Shown here: piece after piece, positions 27,164 to 36,555 of the stretch | Position numbering within the stretch: the stretch's first letter is position 1 | Layout: each line of letters begins with the position of its first letter | Notes under the pieces: generated by a model | What the model saw: only the letters and a program-made list of their open reading frames with translations | Told to the model about the DNA's origin: nothing | Database searches by the model: none | Source of the DNA: Candidatus Dojkabacteria bacterium | GTDB lineage: Bacteria > Patescibacteria > Dojkabacteria > SC72 | Reading direction: 5' to 3' | NCBI GenBank assembly: GCA_023229785.1 | Contig: JALNYV010000022.1 | Location: 1-38,432, forward strand | Length of the DNA: 38,432 bases | Translations under genes and position numbers: made by a program

Positions 27164-28732
27164 ATGGGAATACAATTATCAAATAACCCAGCATTTAAAA
27201 GCGTAGATTTAAGCGGAGTTACACAGGCTGCTCAACAGTCTCCTTTAACCAGTGGTGCGATGAGTGGTGGGACAACCCTTCCTCAATCTGGTGGTGGCAA
27301 TCCCTCTACGTCTTTATATAACGCTGGAACCATTTCTAAAATGGGACAAAATTTTGCTAATATAGGAAAAGCTACTGGGCAAGTACAAATTCCAGGTCCA
27401 GGTGTTTCAGGTGGTGGAGTGTGGGATGATAATCTAATAAATAAGGGTCCTGGGCCAGGTGGAATAGGTTTGGGTCAACACGACCCAAAAAATCTTACTC
27501 AAGACCAAAGACAATGGTTATGGGAACAAAATGGTCATAAAGGTCAAGCTCCAATCGGTTATGGTGGAGAAGCTCCTCAAAAACAAATAGTCAACAATGC
27601 ACCAACTTTAACAAGTTTCCTACCATCTTTTACCCCACCACCATCACCAGTTCCAAGTGCTACGCTGCAGCCAAAATCCGCTAGTGGTGCAACTACTATT
27701 CCTCAATCTACATCAACAGGTGGAGGAGTAACGGGTCAGGCTTTTCAAGCACTTACCCAAGCAGGTAATGCTCTTTCTGGACTAGGTAACTTAACATCTT
27801 TACCATCATCAGTTTTAAGTCAAATAACAAAACAATTAACAACTCCAGGATTGGGTATATTTTCATCTCCAACACCAGAGACACAATCAAACAAACCCTT
27901 AGTAGAAGGATATAATCCAGGGGCGGATACGGGTGGAGCAAGAGATGTGTTAAAACCGTTTGCTGAAGGACTACCAAGGTTTATTGGTAAGGGTGGGGAA
28001 TTAATAGCTTCTGGGGGAATTGGAGCAGCTCCAGAAATGGGACTTAAAGCTGGTTTAGAAGCTATTCCAGGCATAGCAAGGGGAGTTGGTAATCTCGTAA
28101 AACCAATAACTGGAGGAATTGCTGGATTATTAGGACTTGGAGCAAGTGCCCCACTAAATCCTCAAGAGGGTGCGTTTAATCCCCAAACCAGACAATTTGG
28201 AGAAACAACTTCTCAAGGTGATTTTAAAACTGCTCAAAAAGGCACAAGTCCCGCTACTTCACAAAATATTTTAGGTAACATAAAGGGACCAGACAATATC
28301 GCAAGAGCTATAGTTACGGGATTAAATAATCCAAAACAAGCAGAAAACGTAATTGTTGGAATCGCCTCAGAAGAAGCAAAACCAATTATTAATTCAATGA
28401 TAAAAACCGCAGCAAGTCAGGGAGACATGAATACGGTCCATCAGTTAATAGGGATGTTTAATGGCGTACAAAAACAAATTAACTTTAATAATATGATTCA
28501 ACAAGCAGTCACTGCCCTAAGTGCAGGATTTGGGGTTCCTAACGCTCCAGGAGTTACAGCAGCTCGTCTTCCAATGGTTCAACAAGGTATCGGCTCAGGA
28601 TTAGAAAGCGTTCCATCCGCTCCACAAGGCTTTAATCAACAACAAAATGCAGTTCAATCAATGCCAGTACGACTCCCAACAGTAGAGGCTCAACAGAATA
28701 GACCGCTGTTGAATCCTTTCATGGGAGCATAA
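27164..28732 (+). CDS. Large Gly/Gln/Pro-rich internal virion protein
   Basis: 522 aa, low-complexity Gly/Ser/Gln/Pro-rich first half. A hydrophobic Gly-rich segment (KPITGGIAGLLGLGASAPLN, ~310-330) could insert into membrane. The C-terminal half is helical and ends RLPTVEAQQNRPLL. First of four consecutive large genes that fit podovirus internal/ejection proteins. Confidence 0.55.
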   Translation: MGIQLSNNPAFKSVDLSGVTQAAQQSPLTSGAMSGGTTLPQSGGGNPSTSLYNAGTISKMGQNFANIGKATGQVQIPGPGVSGGGVWDDNLINKGPGPGGIGLGQHDPKNLTQDQRQWLWEQNGHKGQAPIGYGGEAPQKQIVNNAPTLTSFLPSFTPPPSPVPSATLQPKSASGATTIPQSTSTGGGVTGQAFQALTQAGNALSGLGNLTSLPSSVLSQITKQLTTPGLGIFSSPTPETQSNKPLVEGYNPGADTGGARDVLKPFAEGLPRFIGKGGELIASGGIGAAPEMGLKAGLEAIPGIARGVGNLVKPITGGIAGLLGLGASAPLNPQEGAFNPQTRQFGETTSQGDFKTAQKGTSPATSQNILGNIKGPDNIARAIVTGLNNPKQAENVIVGIASEEAKPIINSMIKTAASQGDMNTVHQLIGMFNGVQKQINFNNMIQQAVTALSAGFGVPNAPGVTAARLPMVQQGIGSGLESVPSAPQGFNQQQNAVQSMPVRLPTVEAQQNRPLLNPFMGA

Positions 28733-28733
28733 T

Positions 28734-29696
28734 ATGGCAACACAAGATGGTTCAGTAGATATTTCAGCGTTTGCAAACCCAGGTTTAAGCTGGGATAATT
28801 CTAGTGATGCAAAAAAGATAGCGGCAGCAGCAGCGGCTTCAACTGGCAATCCATATTATTATGGCGGAAACGTAGCACAGCCTCAATATACAGTTGGAGG
28901 GGTGCCAACGTCAGGTGAGAATTGGCAACCTATTGGAAGCGGGGGCAATATAGACGTAAATGCTCTTTTAAACCAACTTACTTCCCCTGCGGTTTCTGTT
29001 CCAAAATTAGATTATACACCTCCATCTTCTGCGGAGTTGCAGGGTAAGTGGAAGGAATTTTTAGAGAGAGCGGCAAAAGACCCAGACATAGTCAATTATT
29101 ATCAAAAATTATTAGACCAAGCAGCTGGGGACACGAGATTGGCGATAGATTTTTTAGACAGGGATTATAAGATGGGAGTTCGTCATACTTCGGATAATTT
29201 AAGTGAAACATTAAAACAATTAGGTTTAATATCTGAGCAGGAGCAAGAAACTTTGGCTGGCAATCTCAATAAACGCAACATAGCCGTAACCGATATGGGT
29301 GGAGGGAAAACCGCTTATGCCGCAGGGGGCCAACCCGCAAGGGAATTGGGGTGGTTGAATGAGGGTCAAAAATTAAGAAAAGAAGCTGAACAACGCTCTG
29401 CGGGTCAAAAAATAGAGGGAATGGGTCTTGGCAGAGAAAAGGGAGTAACCTCGGCTAATCAGCAATTACAACAGTTTGGAACTCAAACAGCCTATAACAA
29501 GGGTCAGGATATTCAAAGCAGAGCGAGTAACTATATGGGATTATATAATCAGGGACAGCAAAGTGACCTCTTGTCGGCTCAAATTAAACAACAAAATCAA
29601 ATAGATAATCCAGGTCAATCCAATACCAGAACTCACATAAATCCAAAATCAGGCGTTTGGGATGATAATTATTATGCAACTGGAAACACGGGGTAA
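28734..29696 (+). CDS. Internal/ejection-like protein, 320 aa
   Basis: Starts 1 nt after the previous stop. Pro/Ala N-terminus, then long charged helices (ELQGKWKEFLERAAKDPDIV, GTQTAYNKGQDIQSRASNYM) with Gln-rich stretches. No catalytic motif. Soluble helical filling of the ejection module by position. Confidence 0.55.
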   Translation: MATQDGSVDISAFANPGLSWDNSSDAKKIAAAAAASTGNPYYYGGNVAQPQYTVGGVPTSGENWQPIGSGGNIDVNALLNQLTSPAVSVPKLDYTPPSSAELQGKWKEFLERAAKDPDIVNYYQKLLDQAAGDTRLAIDFLDRDYKMGVRHTSDNLSETLKQLGLISEQEQETLAGNLNKRNIAVTDMGGGKTAYAAGGQPARELGWLNEGQKLRKEAEQRSAGQKIEGMGLGREKGVTSANQQLQQFGTQTAYNKGQDIQSRASNYMGLYNQGQQSDLLSAQIKQQNQIDNPGQSNTRTHINPKSGVWDDNYYATGNTG

Positions 29697-29699
29697 AAT

Positions 29700-30932
29700 A
29701 TGAGCGAAATTTATACTAATCTTGGGGGCAATTCCCCACAGGCACAAGCAACGGCACAATTACAACAGGCATTAAGTCAAATAACAAGCATGCCATCCGC
29801 TGATTTGGCAAATGTGGGATATTCTGCTGCCCTAAATCAACCAGCGATTGAACAGCAGGCTCAACAGGACTTAACTCAGCAATCTGGTATTCCACAGCTT
29901 CAATCTGGACAACAAGACCTGGGAAAGATATTTGAACTGTATCTTGCAGACGGCGGATTATCCCAAAAATATATGAATACCAATAATAATAATCCCTACG
30001 CATCGCCAGTTTTAGCAGAGGGTATGACTGGAAATGGTCAAATAGGCGGAGAAGCCACAAGTGCTCCAAATCCCTATCTTAACGCAACACCAGAACAGAT
30101 TTTAGCCTCTACTCAGCCATCAGAGGGTTCGTTTACTAATCCAAGCCAAAATAGCAGAGCCATGATGGCAGTTCCCAGCTCCACGATAGACTTACTTAAT
30201 CTACTCCAAACAGCAGTGGGCGGACAGCAAGATTTAGTTAAAAGCAAAATGGGGGATGTTTCAAAGAATTATCAAGCAAAAATGGGTGTTTTACAAAGCA
30301 TGATTGACGCAGCAACTAAAAAAGAGGAAAAAGCTGCGGCTGGTAAAAAGAGAGAAACGGGTCTTAATAAAGACGGGGATTTAATTGATATGCAGACTGG
30401 AGAAATAATCAAGGATTATGGTGGGGGAGAAAGCGATATTAATAATTACATACTCTTGAAATCTCAAGAGACGAGGAGCAAGATAGATGACATTTTGCCA
30501 CAGGTAAGTTGGTTTACTGTTGGTCCAGCCAGTAATTTAGCAGCGTTGGGTGCGGGTCCTGCTGCTGATTTTAAAGCAAAGATTGACAGTATAACAGCTA
30601 GTCTTGCGGAAAGAGAGCTCGTATTAATGCGTTCAGTATCACCAACTGGAGGTGCTCTTGGACAAGCATCTGATAAAGACGTGCAATTACTTAAAGATGC
30701 GGCCGCTGGATTAAGTAGAGCCCAAAGTCCTGGAGCTTTTATAGACGCATTAAATCAAGCAAAGGATGTCCTAGATGATTCAGACAAATTAATTATGCAA
30801 GTTGGGGGTGCGGCTAATGGGGTTACTACGTCAGTGAAAAGTGGGGGCTCAAGCGATGTTAAAACAAAATTAAAAGCTGCTGGTTATAGTGATTCTCAAA
30901 TCAATGAATATCTAAAAATGAAAGGAAAATAA
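29700..30932 (+). CDS. Internal/ejection-like protein, 410 aa
   Basis: Gln/Ala/Asn-rich N-terminal 150 residues, helical centre (SKNYQAKMGVLQSMIDAATKK), and a well-formed C-terminal domain with LAALGAGPAADFKAKIDSIT and a helical tail ending SDSQINEYLKMKGK. Next to two similar-style genes; probably part of the same injected complex. Confidence 0.55.
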   Translation: MSEIYTNLGGNSPQAQATAQLQQALSQITSMPSADLANVGYSAALNQPAIEQQAQQDLTQQSGIPQLQSGQQDLGKIFELYLADGGLSQKYMNTNNNNPYASPVLAEGMTGNGQIGGEATSAPNPYLNATPEQILASTQPSEGSFTNPSQNSRAMMAVPSSTIDLLNLLQTAVGGQQDLVKSKMGDVSKNYQAKMGVLQSMIDAATKKEEKAAAGKKRETGLNKDGDLIDMQTGEIIKDYGGGESDINNYILLKSQETRSKIDDILPQVSWFTVGPASNLAALGAGPAADFKAKIDSITASLAERELVLMRSVSPTGGALGQASDKDVQLLKDAAAGLSRAQSPGAFIDALNQAKDVLDDSDKLIMQVGGAANGVTTSVKSGGSSDVKTKLKAAGYSDSQINEYLKMKGK

Positions 30933-30933
30933 G

Positions 30934-32406
30934 ATGGCATTAACTACACAACAAATACAGGAAATGGATAAGGTAAGCGGTTTATCTAGCGAGCAAGTAT
31001 CACAAATGGATGCTGTTGTTAATGGTCAGGAGAAGCCTAAGAGCGATACTAAGTTTGATTGGCTTCCTGCGGTTTTAGGAACGGTTGGTGGCCTTGGTGG
31101 ACAGGGATATCAGGGTGGGCAAATTGGAGAAGCTCTTAATTCCGTGTTGTCTGGTCAACCACTTAATCCACAAAAAATGGCATCTTCTGGGACAGAGCAA
31201 GCTTTATATTCTCTTATACCAGGGAAATTGGGTGGAGGGGTTATTAAAAATGCTATTACAAGGGCTATTGGTGGCGGAGCTGTAGGAGCGGGAACGCAAG
31301 TGGTTAGAAATGCTCAGGATGGTGCACCATTAACTCAAGATGTGGCCAATCAGGGATTATTGACTGGAGCTATAAATACCGCCTTACCAGGAGCAACCTC
31401 TTTGCTTAAAAACGTAGTAGGTAAACCATTGGGTTTTATAGGTAAACAGGCTGGGGATGTAGCAAGAAGCGTTATGGAAAGACAGGACATGCCAAAAATC
31501 AGAGCAATAGAGCACTTATTTGGTGGGAAAGCAATTTCAACCGATAAGGGAAAACCATTTATTTCTCCAGAAGTCGAAAAAGTAGTCAAGCAATATAAGC
31601 TTCCCATAGCCCCAGATGACAATATTCAGGCTTTTGGACCCAAGATTAATGAGGCTTCAGCTAAAGTAGAAGCAGAATTAAAACCACTTTTACAAGAAAG
31701 ATTAATCCCCGTTGAGGATGTGAGAAATGTTATTAATGAATATAAGAATATCTTTGCTCCCGCAGATAGGCGATTTGTTAGCAAGCTGCCATCATCTGTT
31801 CAAAAAATATATACCTCGAATCTTGGTTTAACAGCACAACCAGAGATTGACCTTTATACGCTGAAACAAGCACAAAGGGATTTGGGTAAATTGGTAAAAA
31901 GTTGGAGTGACCCCAAAGATGCAATGGACCAGTTCGGAAGCGAGGCGTACACGCATTTAGGTGCGTTAATTGAAACAGAATTAAACAGAAACGAAAACTC
32001 AGTTTATCGAAAGTTGATAGGACAACATAGAATTTTAGTTAATGCAAGAGACCAGTGGCAAAAATTAACTAATGGAGGAAAGCTTATTCCAGAGGAATTA
32101 TTATCTAAGTCTGCAGCAGAAGATACTGCTATTAAAAAGGGATTAGGTTCCGAAAGGGTAAAAACAGCGGCATACAGGGCTGGAGGATTGGCTCTTGGGG
32201 GAACGTTACTAAATCTTCCGCCAGCTATTACATTTCCGCTTATAGCCCTAGAGGCAGCTTCCATTATCCCCTATGCGTTTCCAAAGACAGGATTAAAAAT
32301 AGAGCAAGGTCTAAACAAAGCGGGAACAGCAATGAGTACCCCGTCACAAAATGATGTGGTATCAAGGCTCATTCAGCAACTAGGAGCTAGGGTTCCAGGA
32401 ATGTAA
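30934..32406 (+). CDS. Internal/ejection-like protein with membrane-active segments
   Basis: 490 aa. N-terminal repeats (TTQQIQEMDKVSGL / SSEQVSQMDAVV), Gly-zipper hydrophobic stretches (AVLGTVGGLGGQGYQGGQIG, NAITRAIGGGAVGAGTQVV) and a C-terminal hydrophobic helix (GGLALGGTLLNLPPAITFPL). The central ~250 residues are charged helices. Fits a protein that is ejected and crosses or pores the cell membrane during DNA entry (inference). Confidence 0.6.
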   Translation: MALTTQQIQEMDKVSGLSSEQVSQMDAVVNGQEKPKSDTKFDWLPAVLGTVGGLGGQGYQGGQIGEALNSVLSGQPLNPQKMASSGTEQALYSLIPGKLGGGVIKNAITRAIGGGAVGAGTQVVRNAQDGAPLTQDVANQGLLTGAINTALPGATSLLKNVVGKPLGFIGKQAGDVARSVMERQDMPKIRAIEHLFGGKAISTDKGKPFISPEVEKVVKQYKLPIAPDDNIQAFGPKINEASAKVEAELKPLLQERLIPVEDVRNVINEYKNIFAPADRRFVSKLPSSVQKIYTSNLGLTAQPEIDLYTLKQAQRDLGKLVKSWSDPKDAMDQFGSEAYTHLGALIETELNRNENSVYRKLIGQHRILVNARDQWQKLTNGGKLIPEELLSKSAAEDTAIKKGLGSERVKTAAYRAGGLALGGTLLNLPPAITFPLIALEAASIIPYAFPKTGLKIEQGLNKAGTAMSTPSQNDVVSRLIQQLGARVPGM

Positions 32407-32408
32407 TT

Positions 32409-33041
32409 ATGAAAAAACAAACATATCCAGGTCAACAGGAATGGGTAGCTATGATGATGAAAAAAAACCCAACACCAGGGGCAAATTACTATTCTAATCT
32501 TTATGCAAAAGCAGTAACAAGTCCTGGTTTTTCTGGGCGGTTTTATGCACAACAAGATTCAACGCCAACTCTTCCAAAAGTTCTTTCAGCGGAACAAATC
32601 CAAAAAAGCCTACTAGCTTATAATAAAAATGTTCCTTTAGCCAATCAGGGGCAAGCTTTGAATAAGGGAATGCAGACGCTGGCTCAAAAGACTAAGATTA
32701 ATCCAATCGATTTATTAACTTTTCTTTTAAGAGAGAGCCAAGCGGGTCTTACAGAAGCACAACCATATAATCCTGGAAATGTAAGAGACGTAACTGGAAA
32801 ACATGGCTACGTTAGTTATCCAAGTTATGATGCAGCAATTAACGGTGGGTATAATCCAGAATACGGTGTGCAAAGTAAGGGGATAGTTGGAACAATCTTA
32901 GAAGACCCTAGATATAAAAAATATAGAGAAACTGGGGACACAAATGAGTTTAATGCGGCTTGGACACCAGAGGCGGATAATAATCCACCAGCTCAAGTAT
33001 TAACAGATAGGATGACACAATTACAGAGGTATTTCAAATGA
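32409..33041 (+). CDS. Virion-associated muralytic-like protein, 210 aa
   Basis: Starts 2 nt after the previous stop. KTKINPIDLLTFLLRESQAG has a Glu in the position of a lysozyme/SLT catalytic residue. YNPGNVRD followed by GYVSYPSYDAAINGGY is the NPGNxR ... F/YxSY element of phage wall-degrading domains. The N-terminal ~65 residues are basic/Pro-rich. Probably opens peptidoglycan at infection; direct catalytic proof is absent. Confidence 0.5.
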   Translation: MKKQTYPGQQEWVAMMMKKNPTPGANYYSNLYAKAVTSPGFSGRFYAQQDSTPTLPKVLSAEQIQKSLLAYNKNVPLANQGQALNKGMQTLAQKTKINPIDLLTFLLRESQAGLTEAQPYNPGNVRDVTGKHGYVSYPSYDAAINGGYNPEYGVQSKGIVGTILEDPRYKKYRETGDTNEFNAAWTPEADNNPPAQVLTDRMTQLQRYFK

Positions 33042-34003
33042 TAAACGTACCAGTAAGAAATAGATATAGACAGGAAAGTTCTTCTAAGAACATGGAAAAT
33101 GGCATCAAGGCCATTGCGGAGGGTATGGGTAAAACGCCAGAATTAGTCTTTAAACTCTCTGATGAAGGGACTGCGGCAAAGCTTTCAAGACTGGGTGAAA
33201 TCATGGAAATGGTTTATAAAGTAATTCCTCGTACAATTAATCTACCTAAAGTCTTTAACATAGAGGGAACGGTTGAAGTAACAAAGTCTCCAGCAACAGA
33301 AGTTAAAAACTTTAAAGAATTAGAAAAATACTTTGATAATCTTTCTACCCAAGTTAAAATGTTGGCTCGTGCAATTTCTAGTATTCCTCAAGCAAGATTT
33401 GAGCCTCAAATTAACGTTCCTCAAACGCAATTAGACCTAGAGCCCTTGAGACAAGCTATTCTAGCCATGCCACGAGAGCAAAAAGCTCCAAAGATTGAGT
33501 TTCCTAAGATAGATATACCAAAGCCAGAAAAACTAGACATAACCCCTGTCGTTGAGGCTGTTCATGAGCTAGAAGCGGCTCTAGCAAAGAAGACAGATGG
33601 GGATTCGGTTGCGGTTTTAAGAAATGTTCAAAAAGGCATAGAGGCTTTGGTTAATAGACCAATCATGACTCCTCAACCAGTAACAAATGTAAATCTAAAT
33701 GCTTTGCAGGGTTTCACAAAAACTACAGCAGCAACCATAGGAACTATTGCAACTTCTTTGCCAGGATACGGACAATTATTCAATAGAAGGTCTGTAATAA
33801 TCTATAATAATAGCTCAAATACTATTTTTATAGGAGGTTCAGATGTTACTACTTCTAATGGGCTTCCAGTGGCGGCAGGAACGTTTTCCCCCTCAATAGA
33901 TGCTGGATATAATTTAATAATTTATGGGGTTGCAGCTTCGGGGGGAAATGATGCGAGAGTTTTAGAGATAAGTAAAACCAAGGAGGCAGATGTTCAGGGT
34001 TAA
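33038..34003 (+). CDS. Virion protein with beta C-terminal domain, 321 aa
   Basis: ATGA overlap. Helical, Pro/Lys-rich N-terminal 240 residues with APKIEFPKIDIPKPEKLDI, then a C-terminal beta domain (SVIIYNNSSNTIFIGGSDVT) seen in many phage appendage proteins. Likely a tail or neck appendage rather than an enzyme. Confidence 0.6.
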   Translation: MINVPVRNRYRQESSSKNMENGIKAIAEGMGKTPELVFKLSDEGTAAKLSRLGEIMEMVYKVIPRTINLPKVFNIEGTVEVTKSPATEVKNFKELEKYFDNLSTQVKMLARAISSIPQARFEPQINVPQTQLDLEPLRQAILAMPREQKAPKIEFPKIDIPKPEKLDITPVVEAVHELEAALAKKTDGDSVAVLRNVQKGIEALVNRPIMTPQPVTNVNLNALQGFTKTTAATIGTIATSLPGYGQLFNRRSVIIYNNSSNTIFIGGSDVTTSNGLPVAAGTFSPSIDAGYNLIIYGVAASGGNDARVLEISKTKEADVQG

Positions 34004-34007
34004 GGGC

Positions 34008-34036
34008 TTGACAACGCTAAAATTATATGCAAACAT
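34008..34036 (+). promoter_or_regulatory. Promoter candidate for the 34055 virion gene
   Basis: TTGACA (34008-34013) then 17 nt and a poor -10 (AAACAT, 34031-34036) preceded by TG as in extended -10 boxes; TAAAAT closer by is too near. The SD AAGGAGGTGA follows, so this gene keeps a conventional leader. Confidence 0.4.
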
Positions 34037-34054
34037 TGAAGGAGGTGAAGATAA

Positions 34055-34555
34055 ATGAGTAAAACATCAGACACAATTAAAGTTAAAGGATTTTACAGAT
34101 TAAATATCGTAGACCACAATCAGGAAACTGGAGAAAAAAAAGTGGTTGGTGATTCTGGTTGGAAAAAGAACCTAGTAACAAACTTGGGTTTTCAACATTT
34201 TTTAGTTGAAACAGCAGGGGCGATTGCTGGCTCATCTCAAGCTTCATATTTCGCTTTAGGATTAGGAACAGCACCAGGAGCAACAGCAACAAGCTTGGAA
34301 TCAGAATTAACAGACGCAGCAGGATGCAGATTTACAATGACACCATCGGTAGTTTCTTCAAAGACACTACAAATGCTTGGTACATTAGCATCTAATATAA
34401 TTACAGCTAACAGAACCATCCAAAACGTAGGAGTTTTTGCAGTATCAACCACATCAGCGGGGTCAATATTCTGTGGAAACACGTATGCGACATCACAGTT
34501 GCAGACAAATCAGAGTGTGAATGTGACTTATCAATTACGCTTCGCCACAGCATAA
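34055..34555 (+). CDS. Beta-rich virion (fibre-tip-like) protein, 166 aa
   Basis: Strong SD. KVVGDSGWKKNLVTNLGFQHF followed by ALGLGTAPGATATSLESEL and C-terminal SVNVTYQLRFATA is a pattern I know from phage tail-fibre/appendage proteins (GWxxNLVTNxG ... GxGxxxP). High-level structural product expected. Confidence 0.65.
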   Translation: MSKTSDTIKVKGFYRLNIVDHNQETGEKKVVGDSGWKKNLVTNLGFQHFLVETAGAIAGSSQASYFALGLGTAPGATATSLESELTDAAGCRFTMTPSVVSSKTLQMLGTLASNIITANRTIQNVGVFAVSTTSAGSIFCGNTYATSQLQTNQSVNVTYQLRFATA

Positions 34556-34600
34556 CTAAGTCTTTTAAGGGTTAACATTAGCAACTGCTTAAATTGGTAC

Positions 34601-34629
34601 TTGACAATCTGTTTAGTTTCTGATAAAAT
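34601..34629 (+). promoter_or_regulatory. Leaderless-type promoter for HNH gene
   Basis: TTGACA (34601-34606), exactly 17 nt, TAAAAT (34624-34629); ATG 34636 is 35 bp from the -35 start. Confidence 0.7.
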
Positions 34630-34635
34630 ACTAAT

Positions 34636-35367
34636 ATGTATTTCAAGTATCCTAAATTAGCAGATAAAAAGTGGCTAGCAGAAGAAGTGGTAAATAAACC
34701 GCTGAGGCAAATTGCTGAAGAAATCGGCAGTTCATACTCAGCGGTTGTTTTTAAAGTAAAGAAATACGGTATTAAGATACCTACTAGAACTGAACATAGA
34801 AAATCTGGTAAACCGTCTTGGAATAAGGGTCTTCATCCAGAGTATTTACAGGGAGAAAATCACCCTAATTGGAAAGGCGGATTGAAAAAAGTAAAAACAA
34901 ATCAATCCTTAGAACATTTTCCTCAAAGATTTAAAAAAGGTAATAAAATAGGTCCAAGGTTTAAAAAAGATAATACTACTGGTTTTCAAAAAGGACAAAA
35001 AGCATGGAATAAGGGACTAAGGGGAGTTCAGTCTGGAGAAAATGCAGCTCATTGGAAGGGTGGTTTAATGAGAGCTGGGGGTGGAGAGTATATCTATCAG
35101 CATGCACCAAATCATCCTAAAGCAACAAAAGATGGTTATGTTATGCAACATCGTTTAGTTATGGAAAAAAGTCTAGGCAGATATCTTCTTCCTACCGAAA
35201 TGGTTCACCATAAAAACCGTAATAAATCTGATAATAGGATAGAAAATCTCCAATTAGTATCTTCGCATAAAGAGCACTCGCATGTTTATTTTGAAAATGC
35301 GGTAGAAAACGATAAATTAAAAGCCCAACTCCAACTCTATATTGACAAATATGGGGAATTAGATTAA
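34636..35367 (+). CDS. HNH endonuclease with NUMOD-like repeats
   Basis: 243 aa. N-terminal HTH-like LRQIAEEIGSSYSAVVFKVK, then repeated NUMOD-type units (WNKGL, HPNWKGG, AHWKGG). The HNH core is MQHRLVMEKSLGRYL, then MVHHKNRNKSDNRIENLQLV with HH and N. Free-standing, own promoter, leaderless. Inserted between virion and modification genes, as expected for a homing element. Confidence 0.85.
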   Translation: MYFKYPKLADKKWLAEEVVNKPLRQIAEEIGSSYSAVVFKVKKYGIKIPTRTEHRKSGKPSWNKGLHPEYLQGENHPNWKGGLKKVKTNQSLEHFPQRFKKGNKIGPRFKKDNTTGFQKGQKAWNKGLRGVQSGENAAHWKGGLMRAGGGEYIYQHAPNHPKATKDGYVMQHRLVMEKSLGRYLLPTEMVHHKNRNKSDNRIENLQLVSSHKEHSHVYFENAVENDKLKAQLQLYIDKYGELD

Positions 35368-35370
35368 TAT
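35342..35370 (+). promoter_or_regulatory. Promoter of the methyltransferase gene
   Basis: TTGACA (35342-35347), 17-nt spacer, TAATAT (35365-35370), inside the end of the HNH gene; ATG 35382 is 40 bp from the -35 start. A further TATAAT (35375-35380) lies just before the ATG. Confidence 0.55.
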
Positions 35371-35381
35371 TAGTTATAATA

Positions 35382-35966
35382 ATGACAGAGAAACAAAAAA
35401 TCAAAGCATTACTAAAATTAAAGACTCATGTTAATGTGAATTTGGGTTCCGCAGATTCCCCAATGCCTGGATTTATAAATGTAGATATACAAGATTTGCC
35501 AGGAGTAGATGTGGTTTGTGATTTAGAAAAATTTCCATGGCCATTTCCAGATAACTCAGTAGACCTTATTATAGCGTCCCAATTAGTAGAACATATAAAT
35601 CCCCATGGAGGAGTGTTTATTAAGTTCATGGATGAAGCTTGGAGGATTTTAAAAGTTAAAGGGCAATTTATGATTGCAACTCCTTATGCGGGGTCAGTGG
35701 GATATTATCAAGACCCAACCCACTGTAATCCTTGTAATGAATTGACTTTTGCATATTTCGACCCGCTAGATGCAACAACTGGAGGACAGCTTTATCAAAA
35801 TTATCATCCTAAGCCTTGGCATATATTAGAAAATTCTTGGTATAGTAATGGGAATTTAGAAGTTCTTTTAGAAACAAGAGAAGATTTACCTGAATATCAC
35901 AAGAGTACCGCAGAGGGACAAAACGTAGTGCGGGAGAAAGGATTAAAATTTTATGGTAAAACTTAA
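35382..35966 (+). CDS. SAM-dependent methyltransferase (class I), 194 aa
   Basis: Rossmann motif I VNLGSADSPMPGFINVDI (Gly/Asp loop), motif II VVCDLEKFPWPF, motif IV LIIASQLVEHI (acidic/aromatic), then WRILKVKGQFMIATP. This is the Methyltransf_11 layout used for small-molecule or sugar methylation more often than DNA. C-terminal FAYFDP and ENSWYSNG. Overlaps the next methyltransferase by 14 nt. Confidence 0.75.
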   Translation: MTEKQKIKALLKLKTHVNVNLGSADSPMPGFINVDIQDLPGVDVVCDLEKFPWPFPDNSVDLIIASQLVEHINPHGGVFIKFMDEAWRILKVKGQFMIATPYAGSVGYYQDPTHCNPCNELTFAYFDPLDATTGGQLYQNYHPKPWHILENSWYSNGNLEVLLETREDLPEYHKSTAEGQNVVREKGLKFYGKT

Positions 35967-36555
35967 TCTGGGGTGCGGAATTTGGTTTCGCAAGGGATTT
36001 ATAAACGTAGACTATTATATTGATGAGGAAGAAGTTCTTTCTAAAAAGGGTGGAGCTGCTGCGGCTATAGTAGAAAAGGGGTATAAATTCGTCAAAGCGG
36101 ATATTAAGGATATGCCTTTCCCTGACGATTATGCTGATTATGTAGAGCTAATGAATACGATTGAGCATTTTCCCATGCACCATGTAGTAGAGTATCTTAA
36201 AGAAATCCATAGGGTTATGAAAAGGGGAGCAAAACTAATCATTTTAACTAATGACATGACTGGACTTGCGATAGATTGGCTTCAGATGGTTTCGAATAGC
36301 GATTTCAATCCCAAAAATTATATAGACGTAGCTGAAACGATTTACGGTAATCAATATGGAGACAGCTTAGGAGAGTTACATCGAGTTCCCTTTACGCCAG
36401 TATATCTTAACTATTGTCTATTTAATGCTGGTTTTACCAAAGGAGTAATCGGCCTAATTCCCAAGGGAGCCCCCATCCCCAAGGTCGGGACGTTAAAAGA
36501 GGCAAAGGGTATGGTCGCAAGAAATAACTTATTAGTAGCGGAGATGGAAAAATGA
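35953..36555 (+). CDS. Second SAM-dependent methyltransferase, 200 aa
   Basis: ATG 35953, 14 nt inside the previous gene. Motif I KLNLGCGIWFRKGFINVDY, motif II KFVKADIKDMPFPDDYADY, motif IV ELMNTIEHFPMHHVVEYL, then IHRVMKRGAKLIIL. The paired arrangement with a similar but not identical enzyme suggests two steps on one glycan or nucleoside (inference). Coupled to the glycosyltransferase by an ATGA overlap. Confidence 0.75.
   Translation: MVKLNLGCGIWFRKGFINVDYYIDEEEVLSKKGGAAAAIVEKGYKFVKADIKDMPFPDDYADYVELMNTIEHFPMHHVVEYLKEIHRVMKRGAKLIILTNDMTGLAIDWLQMVSNSDFNPKNYIDVAETIYGNQYGDSLGELHRVPFTPVYLNYCLFNAGFTKGVIGLIPKGAPIPKVGTLKEAKGMVARNNLLVAEMEK

Noticed and set aside
27753..28074. Minus-strand open frames opposite the 27164 gene
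   Set aside because: Shadows of a long low-complexity coding region; no start signals.
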